The notes beneath the pieces are model-generated. The model did not search any database. It saw nothing but the letters and a program-made list of their open reading frames with translations, and was not told the DNA's origin. From Candidatus Avidehalobacter gallistercoris (GTDB lineage: Bacteria > Bacillota > Dehalobacteriia > UBA4068 > UBA4997): a DNA stretch of 60,563 nucleotides. The first letter of the stretch is position 1; the number at the start of each line of letters is the position of its first letter. The position numbers and the translations under genes are program-made. Shown here piece by piece: positions 9,840 to 22,144 of this stretch. The stretch covers positions 1 through 60,563 of the forward strand of contig DVMH01000003.1 of assembly GCA_018715045.1 (NCBI GenBank). The letters are read 5' to 3'.

Positions 9840-10700
9840 TTGGAACTGAAAATCGTAACAGGAATGAGTGGCGCTGGTAAGACGAATTTGGTGCAGGTTT
9901 TGGAGGATATGGGCTATTACTGCGTGGATAACCTGCCGCCCAATCTCTTTCTGAAATTTGTCGAGCTGATATTGCAGGTGCAGGCGGATTTTTCGCGCGT
10001 GGCTCTGGTGGCAGACGTGCGGGGCGGCAAGTTTTTTCAGGACGTCTACGGCGTTTTGCAGGAAATGAAGAATAAGGGCATTGATTACGAAATAATCTTT
10101 CTTGAGGCCTCTGATGAGGCCTTGGTGCGCCGTTTTAAGGAGACGCGCCGCCGTCATCCCCTGGCTAAAAGCGGCAGCGTGCTGGAGGGTATACGCGAGG
10201 AGCGTAAGCGCCTGCAGCGTATACGCGGGTTGGCTGATATTATTATTGATACCTCCGGTATGCGCGTGCAGGATTTTAAACAGCAGGTTGCCGATATGTT
10301 AGGCGAGGGTGACGACGAGCGTCTGCTGGTGAACGTTATCTCGTTTGGCTTTAAATATGGCCTGCCGATCGATGTGGATATGGTGATGGACGTGCGCTTT
10401 CTGCCTAATCCTTTCTATGTGGCGGAGTTGAAACCGCAGACTGGACTGGACGCGCCTGTTCGTGATTATGTGATTGAACGGGCGGAGACACAGAGCTTCT
10501 TGGATAAATACTGCGCTATGCTGGCAGAGATCATGCCGCAGTATCTGACCGAGGGCAAGCATCATCTGTCGCTGGCGGTTGGCTGCACTGGCGGCCAGCA
10601 TCGCTCCGTTGCCATGGCTGAGGAGATCGGCCGCCGCCTGAGTGCGGCCGTATCCTGCGCTAAAGTACGCGTGGGACACCGCGACCTGAGCCGCGGTTAA
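9840..10700 (+). CDS. rapZ: RapZ family nucleotide-binding protein (YvcJ)
   Basis: RapZ/YvcJ proteins are P-loop proteins with a C-terminal RNA- or ligand-binding domain. In enterobacteria RapZ controls GlcN6P-synthase sRNAs; in Bacillus YvcJ hydrolyses GTP and affects competence. Walker A GMSGAGKT lies at residues 8-15, the TSGMRVQDFK region marks the middle, and the C-terminal signature 'GCTGGQHRSVAMAEEIG' is present. The start is taken as TTG at 9840, after an AAGGGGGGCAGG stretch, giving 286 residues, the family length. It precedes yvcK and whiA, the conserved Firmicutes trio. Confidence 0.93.
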   Translation: MELKIVTGMSGAGKTNLVQVLEDMGYYCVDNLPPNLFLKFVELILQVQADFSRVALVADVRGGKFFQDVYGVLQEMKNKGIDYEIIFLEASDEALVRRFKETRRRHPLAKSGSVLEGIREERKRLQRIRGLADIIIDTSGMRVQDFKQQVADMLGEGDDERLLVNVISFGFKYGLPIDVDMVMDVRFLPNPFYVAELKPQTGLDAPVRDYVIERAETQSFLDKYCAMLAEIMPQYLTEGKHHLSLAVGCTGGQHRSVAMAEEIGRRLSAAVSCAKVRVGHRDLSRG

Positions 10701-10742
10701 ATTTGTGAAAGAAGTTGGAGAATAATTTGGGGGAGAAAGACT

Positions 10743-11702
10743 ATGCCCGATAAACATAAGCGCGTGGTGGCAATTGGCGGCGGCACTGGTCTTGCTAATC
10801 TGCTGCGGGTGCTGAAAGAGCTGACGCCGGAACTGACGGCAGTGGTGGCGGTGACGGATGACGGAGGCAGCTCCGGCAAACTCCGGAAGGAGTTTGGTAT
10901 CCTGCCGCCAGGCGATGTGCGGAACTGTCTGGTGGCGCTTTCCGATGCGGAGCTGGCGATGGACGGGCTGCTTTCCTACCGTTTTCCGGAGGAAGGAACG
11001 CTTTCCGGCCACACAGTGGGCAATATTCTGCTGGCCGCGCTGCAGCAGGCCGAAGGGCTGGATTTTGCCGGAGCCGTGGCGCGGCTTTCCAATCTTTTGG
11101 CGATAACGGGCCGGGTGCTGCCCGCCACATGTGACGATGTGTGCCTGGCTGCTGTGCTGGAGGATGGATCCGTGATGCACGGTGAGACGGCCATTTGCGC
11201 TGACAGCCGCCGCGTGAAGAAACTGTTTTTGCAGCCGGAGAACTGTCGTTTGCAGCCGGAGGTGCTTGCCGCCGTGGCGGCAGCGGACTATGTGTTCATC
11301 GGGCCGGGGAGCGTTTATTCCAGCTTGATTACCAACCTGTTGGTGCCGGGGCTGGCTCAGGCGCTGAAACAAAGCCCGGCCAAGGTGTGTTATCTCGCCA
11401 ACATGGCGACTGAGCCTGCCGAACTGGATACGGCGGAACTCTCTTTCGTCTATGATCTGCTGGAAAGCTACGCCGGCGAGGGGCGGCTTATCGATGTGAT
11501 CATAGCCAACAATGGCGCATATCCCGAGACGGCTCTTGCGGCTTTAGCGGCGAGAAAATCCCGCCCTATCGTCTGCGATACGGCAAAACTTGAGGTGGCT
11601 GGCGTCCATATTTTGCAGGCCGATTTTGTGGACGAAGTAAATTTTTGGCAGCACGACCGGGTGAAGCTGAAAACGGCTCTGGCCGGGCTGCTGGGCGAAT
11701 AA
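10743..11702 (+). CDS. yvcK: YvcK/CofD-like gluconeogenesis and cell-shape factor
   Basis: A CofD-like fold protein that binds UDP-sugars and is required for growth on gluconeogenic carbon and for normal cell-wall synthesis in Bacillus. The N-terminal AIGGGTGLANLLRVLKELTP, VTDDGGSSGKLR and PPGDVRNCLVALSD motifs define the family, and 'SGHTVGNILLAAL' and GPGSVYSSLITNLLVPG are also conserved. The length of 319 is normal. GGGGGAGAAAG precedes the ATG at 10743. The whiA start is only 11 bp after the stop, with its ribosome site overlapping the yvcK end. Confidence 0.95.
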   Translation: MPDKHKRVVAIGGGTGLANLLRVLKELTPELTAVVAVTDDGGSSGKLRKEFGILPPGDVRNCLVALSDAELAMDGLLSYRFPEEGTLSGHTVGNILLAALQQAEGLDFAGAVARLSNLLAITGRVLPATCDDVCLAAVLEDGSVMHGETAICADSRRVKKLFLQPENCRLQPEVLAAVAAADYVFIGPGSVYSSLITNLLVPGLAQALKQSPAKVCYLANMATEPAELDTAELSFVYDLLESYAGEGRLIDVIIANNGAYPETALAALAARKSRPIVCDTAKLEVAGVHILQADFVDEVNFWQHDRVKLKTALAGLLGE

Positions 11703-11713
11703 GGAGGAGCAAA

Positions 11714-12670
11714 ATGACGTTTACGCTGGACGTAAAAGAGCAACTGCTGCGTATCAGCACCAGCCGGCGCTGCTGCCGTGAGACGGAGTTTCTGGCCTTT
11801 CTGCGGATGTGCGGCAATGTGAGCATTGCGGCGGGCGGCACACCGGGTTTGCTTGCCACCACCGGCAGCGCGGGCATTGCGCGGCGCTATTTCAAGCTGG
11901 TGAAAGAGGTTTGGGAACTGCATGCTGAAATACTGATGCGTGACAGCCGCCATTTCAAGAAGAACCGCCTGTATACGCTGCGTATTCCTCCGCAGGAGTC
12001 GGTGCGCCAGGTGTTGGCGCTGTTGGCGAAAATCCCGGATGGCAATCCGTGGAACGCCGGGCAGGACGTTGGGCGGGTGACGAACTTGTCTGACGTTTTC
12101 GCCGGGGAGTGTTGCCTGCGCTCATATTTGCGGGGGGCTTTTCTGGGCGGCGGTTTCGTCAGCGATCCCAACCGCGCCTATCATCTGGAGCTGGTGTGTC
12201 AAGATATTTACCAGGCGCATTTCCTTTCTGCTTTGGGGGCGGAATACGGGCTGAATCTTAAGATCAGCGAGCGTAAGAGCCGCTTCCTGGTTTATTGCAA
12301 AGGGGCGGAGCAGATCTGTGATTTTCTGAACGTTATCGGGGCGCACGGGGCGCTGCTGGATATGGAGAATGTGCGCGTCATCAAGGATACCGCCAACAAC
12401 ATCAATCGTGTTATCAACTGCGATACCGCCAACACCGATAAGGCGGTGGACGCGGCGCAGCGGCAGGTTTTGGCGATAAACAAGCTGGCAGCTGCGGGAA
12501 AACTAAAAGATTTGAGCCGTCCTTTGCGTGAGACGGCGGCTCTACGGCTGGAAAACCCGGAGCTGCCGCTGGCCGAGCTTAAAGAACTTTTCGATAAGCC
12601 GATATCCAAGACGGGACTTTATCACCGTCTGCAAAAACTGGAAAAGCTGGCGGCTGCGCTTTCGGAATGA
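11714..12670 (+). CDS. whiA: WhiA-type DNA-binding protein
   Basis: WhiA has a degenerate LAGLIDADG homing-endonuclease fold plus a C-terminal helix-turn-helix. In Streptomyces it activates sporulation septation; in Bacillus it affects division and chromosome segregation. Visible are the N-terminal 'FTLDVKEQLLR', the central 'CCLRSYLRGAFLGGGFVSDP' core, and the C-terminal HTH (LPLAELKELFDKPISKTGL, then YHRLQKLEKLA). I chose the ATG at 11714, 5 nt after the AGGAGG that overlaps the yvcK stop; this gives 318 residues. Confidence 0.94.
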   Translation: MTFTLDVKEQLLRISTSRRCCRETEFLAFLRMCGNVSIAAGGTPGLLATTGSAGIARRYFKLVKEVWELHAEILMRDSRHFKKNRLYTLRIPPQESVRQVLALLAKIPDGNPWNAGQDVGRVTNLSDVFAGECCLRSYLRGAFLGGGFVSDPNRAYHLELVCQDIYQAHFLSALGAEYGLNLKISERKSRFLVYCKGAEQICDFLNVIGAHGALLDMENVRVIKDTANNINRVINCDTANTDKAVDAAQRQVLAINKLAAAGKLKDLSRPLRETAALRLENPELPLAELKELFDKPISKTGLYHRLQKLEKLAAALSE

Positions 12671-12715
12671 GCCGAAAGACCGCCGGAAATTCCTGGGCAA
12701 AAATCCGGAAATATA

Positions 12716-12745
12716 TTGATATTTTATTTACGTTTATGTTACAAT
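12716..12745 (+). promoter_or_regulatory. Promoter of the glycolytic operon
   Basis: TTGATA (12716-12721) and TACAAT (12740-12745) are separated by 18 bp, immediately after whiA and 115 bp before gap. No operator or CggR-type repressor gene is present between it and gap. The long leader (about 110 nt) shows no riboswitch I recognise. Confidence 0.6.
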
Positions 12746-12836
12746 GAGCTTAAAAGGTGAGGTGTTGTGCTTGGCCGCTTTAGGCTCGTTTTTTTCGCGC
12801 GATCTGGCAAGATGTTTGCTTTAAATAATTATTTAA

Positions 12837-13871
<1,035 letters not shown>

Positions 13872-13887
13872 ACGAAATTGACTTTGG

Positions 13888-13918
13888 CAAAAGTATCGGC
13901 AGCCAGCCGATACTTTTG
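13888..13918 (+). terminator. Intercistronic hairpin between gap and pgk
   Basis: A perfect 13-bp stem (CAAAAGTATCGGC, loop AGCCA, complement to 13918) stands 16 bp after the gap stop. It lacks a proper T-tract (TTGCAT follows), so it is more likely an attenuating or RNA-stabilising element that raises gap over the distal genes than a full terminator. Confidence 0.7.
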
Positions 13919-13962
13919 TTGCATAGGCGACTTTTTAACAAGGGAGAATAAGGAGAGATAAT

Positions 13963-15159
13963 ATGTCTATCGTTTTCTATCATAAAAAGACCATTCGCGA
14001 CGTTGATGTTGTGGGCAAGCGCGTGCTGGTGAGGGTGGATTATAACGTGCCGCGCGACGAGGCGGGCAATGTCACGGATTTGACCCGTATAAACGGCACG
14101 CTGCCCACACTGCAATATTTGCTGAAGCGGGGGGCGAAAGTGGTGCTGATGAGCCATCTGGGGCGGCCCAAGGGTGAAAAAAACCTGAAATACTCGCTGG
14201 CTAACCTGGCGCCGGTTTTGCAGCGCCTGCTGGACGCGCCGGTGGCGTTCTGCCCCGACTGTGTAGGCGCGGAGGCCGAGAAAATGGCCAATGATTTGCA
14301 GCCAGGCGAGGTTCTGCTGCTGGAAAACCTCCGCTTTTATAAAGAGGAGGAAAAGAACGATGATGCTTTTGCTGAAAAGCTGGCGAAGCTGGGCGATTTG
14401 TTTGTTTGCGACGCGTTTGGCGCGGTGCACCGGGCGCATGCATCTTTGGTGGGCGTGACGAAATATCTTCCGGCAGTGGCTGGTTTCCTGTTGGAAAAAG
14501 ACTTGGTAATGATGCGTAAGTTGCTTGCCGATCCGGCGCGCCCGGTGGTGGCAGTGATGGGAGGCGCCAAGGTAGATGATAAGATCGGCGTTATCAAGAA
14601 TCTGTTGCCCAACGTAGACCGCTTGTTGATCGGCGGCGCGATGGCCAACACATTTTTGTATGCTCTGGGTTATGATATGGGCGCATCCAAAATTTCGCTG
14701 GACTATGTTGACCTGGTGCGGGATCTGATGAAGAAAGATGTGGCGAAAAAAATCGTGCTGCCGGAGGATTTGGTGGCGGCGGCGGCGTTTGCTCCTGACG
14801 CAAAGTACAGAAACGTTGCTGTTAACCGTATACCCAGTGGCTGGATGGCGTTGGATATGGGCAAAAACACTGTCCGCACTTACGCGGCGATTGTGGAGAG
14901 CGCGCAGACGGTCATCTGGAACGGTCCCATGGGTGTGTTTGAAATGCCTGTGTTTGCCAGGGGTACCGAGGCGATTGCCGTGGCCTGTGCCAAATGCCAG
15001 GGGGCGACCATTGTGGGCGGCGGCGATTCGCTGGCGGCGATCGACCAGGCCGGCGTGGGCTATATGATCACGCATATTTCCACCGGGGGCGGCTCTACGC
15101 TGGAATATCTGGAGGGCAAGCATCTGCCGGGCGTTGAAGTTTTGCAGAATGCTCGTTAG
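13963..15159 (+). CDS. pgk: Phosphoglycerate kinase
   Basis: Transfers the acyl phosphate of 1,3-bisphosphoglycerate to ADP. The N-terminal substrate loop 'RVDYNVPRDEAGNVTD', 'SHLGRPKG', the inter-domain LLENLRFYKEEE, the VMGGAKVDDKIGVI segment and the C-terminal GGGDSLAAI plus HISTGGGSTLEYLEG nucleotide-binding motifs are all present. The length of 398 is normal. AAGGAG precedes the ATG. The gene ends 15 bp before the tpiA start. Confidence 0.98.
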   Translation: MSIVFYHKKTIRDVDVVGKRVLVRVDYNVPRDEAGNVTDLTRINGTLPTLQYLLKRGAKVVLMSHLGRPKGEKNLKYSLANLAPVLQRLLDAPVAFCPDCVGAEAEKMANDLQPGEVLLLENLRFYKEEEKNDDAFAEKLAKLGDLFVCDAFGAVHRAHASLVGVTKYLPAVAGFLLEKDLVMMRKLLADPARPVVAVMGGAKVDDKIGVIKNLLPNVDRLLIGGAMANTFLYALGYDMGASKISLDYVDLVRDLMKKDVAKKIVLPEDLVAAAAFAPDAKYRNVAVNRIPSGWMALDMGKNTVRTYAAIVESAQTVIWNGPMGVFEMPVFARGTEAIAVACAKCQGATIVGGGDSLAAIDQAGVGYMITHISTGGGSTLEYLEGKHLPGVEVLQNAR

Positions 15160-15174
15160 CTGGGAGGTTTGATT

Positions 15175-15954
15175 ATGAGGAAGCCTTTACTGGCCGCCAA
15201 CTGGAAAATGAACCAGACGGTGTCTGAATCGCTCGATTGGCTGGCTGATTTTAACCGCGAGATCGCTGGCGTTCTGAACAACAAAGATGTGGACGCGGTG
15301 TTCTGCCCGCCGTTTACGGCGCTTTATCCGCTGCACCAGGTTATCGCCAGCCAGAAAATGGATATTTGCCTTGGCGCTCAGGATTTGTTTTGGCAGGAGG
15401 CCGGCGCTTTCACCGGGGAAATTTCGCCCGGAATGCTTGCTGAATGCGGAGTTTCTTACGTTATTTGCGGCCATTCGGAACGGCGGACGCTGTTACAGGA
15501 GAGCAGCGAGATGATCTCCAAAAAATGCGGTGCGGCGGTGGCGGCCGGCCTTGTGCCAATTCTCTGCGTGGGCGAGACGCTGAGTATACGCGAGGGCGGA
15601 TTGACGCAGGAATGGCTGGAGGCGCAGCTTTACGAAAGTCTGGATTTCTGGGATGGTAAAAGTGAAATTGTGGTGGCATATGAGCCGATTTGGGCGATTG
15701 GCACCGGGCAGGCGGCTACCGCGGCTGATGCTGAGGCAGCCTGCGCCATTATCCGCGACAACCTGCGCGAAAAAGGCGCGGGATTTGCCGACCAGGTACG
15801 TATTCTGTACGGAGGCAGCGTGACGCCCGAAAACGCGGCGGAACTGATGTCCGGCGCGAATGTGGACGGCGCGCTGGTAGGCGGAGCCAGCCTGAAGGCG
15901 GCGGCGTTTGCCGGTATCTGCCGGGCGGTGTTTGCAGAAAACAGTCAGGGGTAA
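15175..15954 (+). CDS. tpiA: Triosephosphate isomerase
   Basis: Interconverts dihydroxyacetone phosphate and glyceraldehyde-3-phosphate. The 259-residue barrel shows the N-terminal AANWKMN (catalytic Lys), the catalytic His in CGHSERR, the catalytic Glu in 'VVAYEPIWAIGTGQAAT' with its flexible loop, and the phosphate-binding YGGSVTPEN and 'GALVGGASL'. I chose the ATG at 15175, which is 7 nt after GGGAGG; an in-frame TTG at 15169 is too close to it. The stop lies 4 bp before the gpmI start. Confidence 0.98.
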   Translation: MRKPLLAANWKMNQTVSESLDWLADFNREIAGVLNNKDVDAVFCPPFTALYPLHQVIASQKMDICLGAQDLFWQEAGAFTGEISPGMLAECGVSYVICGHSERRTLLQESSEMISKKCGAAVAAGLVPILCVGETLSIREGGLTQEWLEAQLYESLDFWDGKSEIVVAYEPIWAIGTGQAATAADAEAACAIIRDNLREKGAGFADQVRILYGGSVTPENAAELMSGANVDGALVGGASLKAAAFAGICRAVFAENSQG

Positions 15955-15958
15955 TATT

Positions 15959-19477
<3,519 letters not shown>

Positions 19478-19481
<4 letters not shown>

Positions 19482-19506
19482 CAAGAGGGCTTTTTTTTGG
19501 CATAAT
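19478..19506 (+). promoter_or_regulatory. Promoter for the riboswitch-terC unit
   Basis: Consensus TTGACA (19478-19483) and CATAAT (19501-19506) with a 17-bp spacer. The -35 overlaps the trmO stop codon. Transcription would begin at about 19513 and run straight into the riboswitch. Confidence 0.8.
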
Positions 19507-19540
19507 AAATGATGTTCATGCAATATAAATGAATTGCGTA

Positions 19541-19658
19541 TTAATGGGAGTAACTTATAAATTACGGCGTCGTCATACCCGGCTCAAGCCCGGCGTTGTA
19601 TCCCGAAGCGGAAGTAAGACCTTAATATTTGCCAACCGGTGAATATTAAGGTCTTTTT
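19541..19658 (+). ncRNA. yybP-ykoY (Mn2+-sensing) riboswitch with terminator
   Basis: The sequence carries the conserved core of this class: GGGAGTA at 19546-19552, the CCCGGCTCAAGCCCGGC helix (19578-19594) and CCCGAAGCGGAAGTAAGACC (19602-19621). A 14-bp terminator stem follows (AAGACCTTAATATT at 19616-19629, complement 19642-19655, T5). The closing helix of the aptamer (ATTAA and GG near 19541-19547 with CC-TTAAT at 19620-19626) uses the same bases as the terminator's left arm, so ligand binding should prevent termination. This fits the known Mn2+ ON-switch, and the downstream gene is TerC/YkoY-like, the classic target. Confidence 0.88.
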
Positions 19659-19696
19659 ATTTGGTCATACTAATTTCAGGAGGCGGTTTTAATATC

Positions 19697-20536
19697 ATGA
19701 CTATGGATAAATCGGTCAGGCACTCGTTCAAGTGGGTTTTCATCTGGATGTTCTGCGCCATGCTGGTGGCAGTGGGTATTTACCTGTTCGTTGACCCAAC
19801 CTATGCGTTGGAATTCGTAGGCTGTTATTTGTTGGAATTCAGCCTGAGCATGGATAATGTGTTCGTTTTTCTCTCAATATTCGCCAGTTTTGGCGTGCCG
19901 GAGCCGTATCAGCATCGTTGCCTGGCGTATGGCATTATCGGTGCGGTGGTGATGCGGTTTCTGTTTATTCTGCTGGGCGCTACCATTGTTCACAGCTTTT
20001 CCTGGGTGCTGTATATCTTTGGCTTTATACTGATATACAGTGGTGTTAAAATGTTCCGTGAGCACGGTTCGGAGGAGCCGAAATCCCCGCATGATAATCC
20101 GGTGCTGAAAGTGTTGAACCGTATCTTACCGGTGACGCGGGATTTCTCCGGCAATCATTTCTTTACCCGAGAGCATGGGCGCTTGATGATGACGCCGCTT
20201 TTTGCCGTGTTGATCGTTATTGAATCGTCTGATATCATGTTTGCTATTGATTCTGTGCCGGCAGCATTTTCCGTTTCCAGCAATATGTACGTGATATATG
20301 CGGCCAATATCTTTGCCATATTGGGGCTTCGGCAGCTGTTTTTCGTCATCGAGCATATGCAGAACCGCTTTTGCTTTATGAAATATGGCGTAGCGGCCAT
20401 TCTGACGTTTACCGGCATCAAACTGGCGCTGCTGATCTTCAATGTGCACATTTCAATACCGGTTTCCATCGGTTTTATTCTGGCCATGCTTTTTATCAGT
20501 ATTGTCAGTTCTCTCATATATACGCGGAAACGTTAA
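19697..20536 (+). CDS. TerC family integral membrane protein (probable Mn2+ exporter)
   Basis: TerC/YkoY/MeeY-type proteins are seven- to nine-helix membrane proteins; several are Mn2+ exporters that metallate exported enzymes. About 279 residues with many hydrophobic segments. Acidic motifs within helices match the family: 'LEFSLSMDNVFVFLSIFASF' (about 45-65) and IESSDIMFAIDSVPAAF (about 172-190). I chose ATG 19697; AGGAGG lies 13 nt upstream, and ATG 19703 is an alternative. The riboswitch leader directly supports a role in manganese homeostasis. It is a single-gene unit closed by the terminator at 20621. Confidence 0.9.
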   Translation: MTMDKSVRHSFKWVFIWMFCAMLVAVGIYLFVDPTYALEFVGCYLLEFSLSMDNVFVFLSIFASFGVPEPYQHRCLAYGIIGAVVMRFLFILLGATIVHSFSWVLYIFGFILIYSGVKMFREHGSEEPKSPHDNPVLKVLNRILPVTRDFSGNHFFTREHGRLMMTPLFAVLIVIESSDIMFAIDSVPAAFSVSSNMYVIYAANIFAILGLRQLFFVIEHMQNRFCFMKYGVAAILTFTGIKLALLIFNVHISIPVSIGFILAMLFISIVSSLIYTRKR

Positions 20537-20620
20537 CTTCCCCGCTTTCCAATGTCTTTGTCAGCGGGTGTTGATAATACTTTCTATTCATGAAGCGGAA
20601 AGGTTTATATGAGCCCCGTT

Positions 20621-20652
20621 AAAAAATGCCCCCTTACAGGCGGGCATTTTTT
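20621..20652 (+). terminator. Terminator of the terC unit
   Basis: Stem AAAAAATGCCC (20621-20631) pairs with GGGCATTTTTT (20642-20652) around a 10-nt loop, ending in a T-run. Confidence 0.9.
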
Positions 20653-20725
20653 CTTTTGAACCAAGCCAGGTGTTGCCGCATAACTTGAAGCATGGAGTAA
20701 AATCAGCATGACGGGGAGGCATACC

Positions 20726-21889
20726 ATGAGGATATACTTGGATAATAGCGCCACTACCCGGCCTTATCCCGAGGCAGTGGCGGCGATGACGGAGGTTTTG
20801 CGGGATAATTGGGGTAATCCCAGTGGTATTCACAGCTTTGGGCGGGACGCATTTGATGCCATGGCTGGCGCCAGGCGCCAAGTGGCGGCGTTGATAGGTG
20901 CGGACGCGGCGGAGATATATTTTACTTCCGGCGGCACAGAGGCTGATAATCTGGCGGTGTTGGGGGTGGCAGGGCGCTTTGCCCGCGGTCATATCATAAC
21001 CTGCGCTATCGAACATTCAGCCATTCTGAACTCCTGCCGCTATTTGGAGCAGCAGGGTTTTGACGTAACGTATCTTCGGCCGGATATGGCTGGTTTCATC
21101 TCTGTCCAACAGGTGGCGGCGGCGCTTCGTCCCGATACGCTGCTGGTTAGCATTATGCATGCCAACAATGAGATTGGTACTATTCAGCCGATTGCGGAAA
21201 TCGGGCAGCTGCTGCAAAATCGTGGCGTACTGCTGCACACTGATGCGGTGCAGTCCGCTGGCAAAATTCCGGTGGACGTAAACGAACTTGGGGTGGATAT
21301 GTTAACGCTTTCCTCGCACAAGCTGAACGGCCCCAAGGGGGTGGGCGCGCTTTATGTGCGGCACGGCGTGGATATTGCGCCGCGCCTTTTCGGCGGCGGG
21401 CAGGAGAATAAGCTTCGCAGCGGCACCGAGAATATGCCAGGCATTGTGGGCTTTGGCTGCGCGGCAGAGCTGACGCGCGGGCGCTGGCCGGAGCAGGCGC
21501 AAAAGTCACGGCTGGCACGTGATGAACTTTTGAGGGAGCTAACACGGTTGGGGCTTACGGATTTTGTGGTGAACGGCGAGGCGGAAGATTGGTCACGGCG
21601 GCTGCCGGGCAATCTTAATCTGAGCTTTCGCGGTGTTGCGGCGGGAACGTTGCTGCTGATGTTGGATATGGCGGGAGTAGCGGCCAGTGCTGCGTCCTCT
21701 TGCAGTGCGGGCAGCGGTGAACCATCGCACGTATTGCAGGCACTGGGGCTAGATGAGTGGCGGCTTACGAGCGCGATACGCCTGACGTTTGGCTGGGAGA
21801 ATACGCCGGAGGAGGCGCGTCTTGCGGCGGCGGCCATCTATGAGCAGGTGAACTGGCTGCGCAGTGAAGCAGAAGGGGGGCTGGGCTAA
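20726..21889 (+). CDS. Cysteine desulfurase (NifS/IscS family)
   Basis: A PLP enzyme that removes sulfur from cysteine for Fe-S or thio-cofactor assembly. It has the N-terminal 'IYLDNSATTRPYPEAV', the PLP-binding HTDAVQSAGKIPV, the Schiff-base Lys in SSHKLNGPKGVGALY (about residue 202), and the persulfide Cys in 'ASSCSAGSGEPSHVL' (about residue 330). The length is 387. I chose ATG 20726, 6 nt after GGGGAGG; an upstream ATG at 20708 has no site. No iscU or ThiI lies beside it; the stop overlaps the start of a tiny membrane protein. A second desulfurase at 50143 is the ThiI partner, so this one probably serves Fe-S synthesis. Confidence 0.93.
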   Translation: MRIYLDNSATTRPYPEAVAAMTEVLRDNWGNPSGIHSFGRDAFDAMAGARRQVAALIGADAAEIYFTSGGTEADNLAVLGVAGRFARGHIITCAIEHSAILNSCRYLEQQGFDVTYLRPDMAGFISVQQVAAALRPDTLLVSIMHANNEIGTIQPIAEIGQLLQNRGVLLHTDAVQSAGKIPVDVNELGVDMLTLSSHKLNGPKGVGALYVRHGVDIAPRLFGGGQENKLRSGTENMPGIVGFGCAAELTRGRWPEQAQKSRLARDELLRELTRLGLTDFVVNGEAEDWSRRLPGNLNLSFRGVAAGTLLLMLDMAGVAASAASSCSAGSGEPSHVLQALGLDEWRLTSAIRLTFGWENTPEEARLAAAAIYEQVNWLRSEAEGGLG

Positions 21890-22068
21890 TGCTGGCGTTT
21901 TTGGTGATATCCGTATTACTGCTGGTTCTGCCAGCTCTGTTTTGCTGTGCTCAGGGCGGCTGGCTGCTGCTTTTCGGGGTGCTGGCGCTGGTGGGCTGGC
22001 TGCAACTGGGCTGGTGGGTGGCCGAGAGCTGGTGGAGCTGGCGGCGCGGCGAGGACGATTATGTGTGA
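21889..22068 (+). CDS. Small membrane protein, 59 aa, unknown function
   Basis: The ATG overlaps the desulfurase stop by one base (TAATG), so the two are translationally coupled. The product starts MLAFLVISVLLLVLPALFCC and has a second hydrophobic, Trp-rich segment (WLLLFGVLALVGWLQLGWWV) followed by a charged tail RRGEDDYV. It would form two membrane helices. I recognise no family. Its very high Leu/Trp content and coupling support it being translated, but conservation was not testable here. Confidence 0.5.
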   Translation: MLAFLVISVLLLVLPALFCCAQGGWLLLFGVLALVGWLQLGWWVAESWWSWRRGEDDYV

Positions 22069-22144
22069 TTTTTTTACTTGGAGCAGGTATAAAACCGCCC
22101 GCTTGGTGGCATAAGAAAGCATCAACACCAAGGGGGAGAGACAT

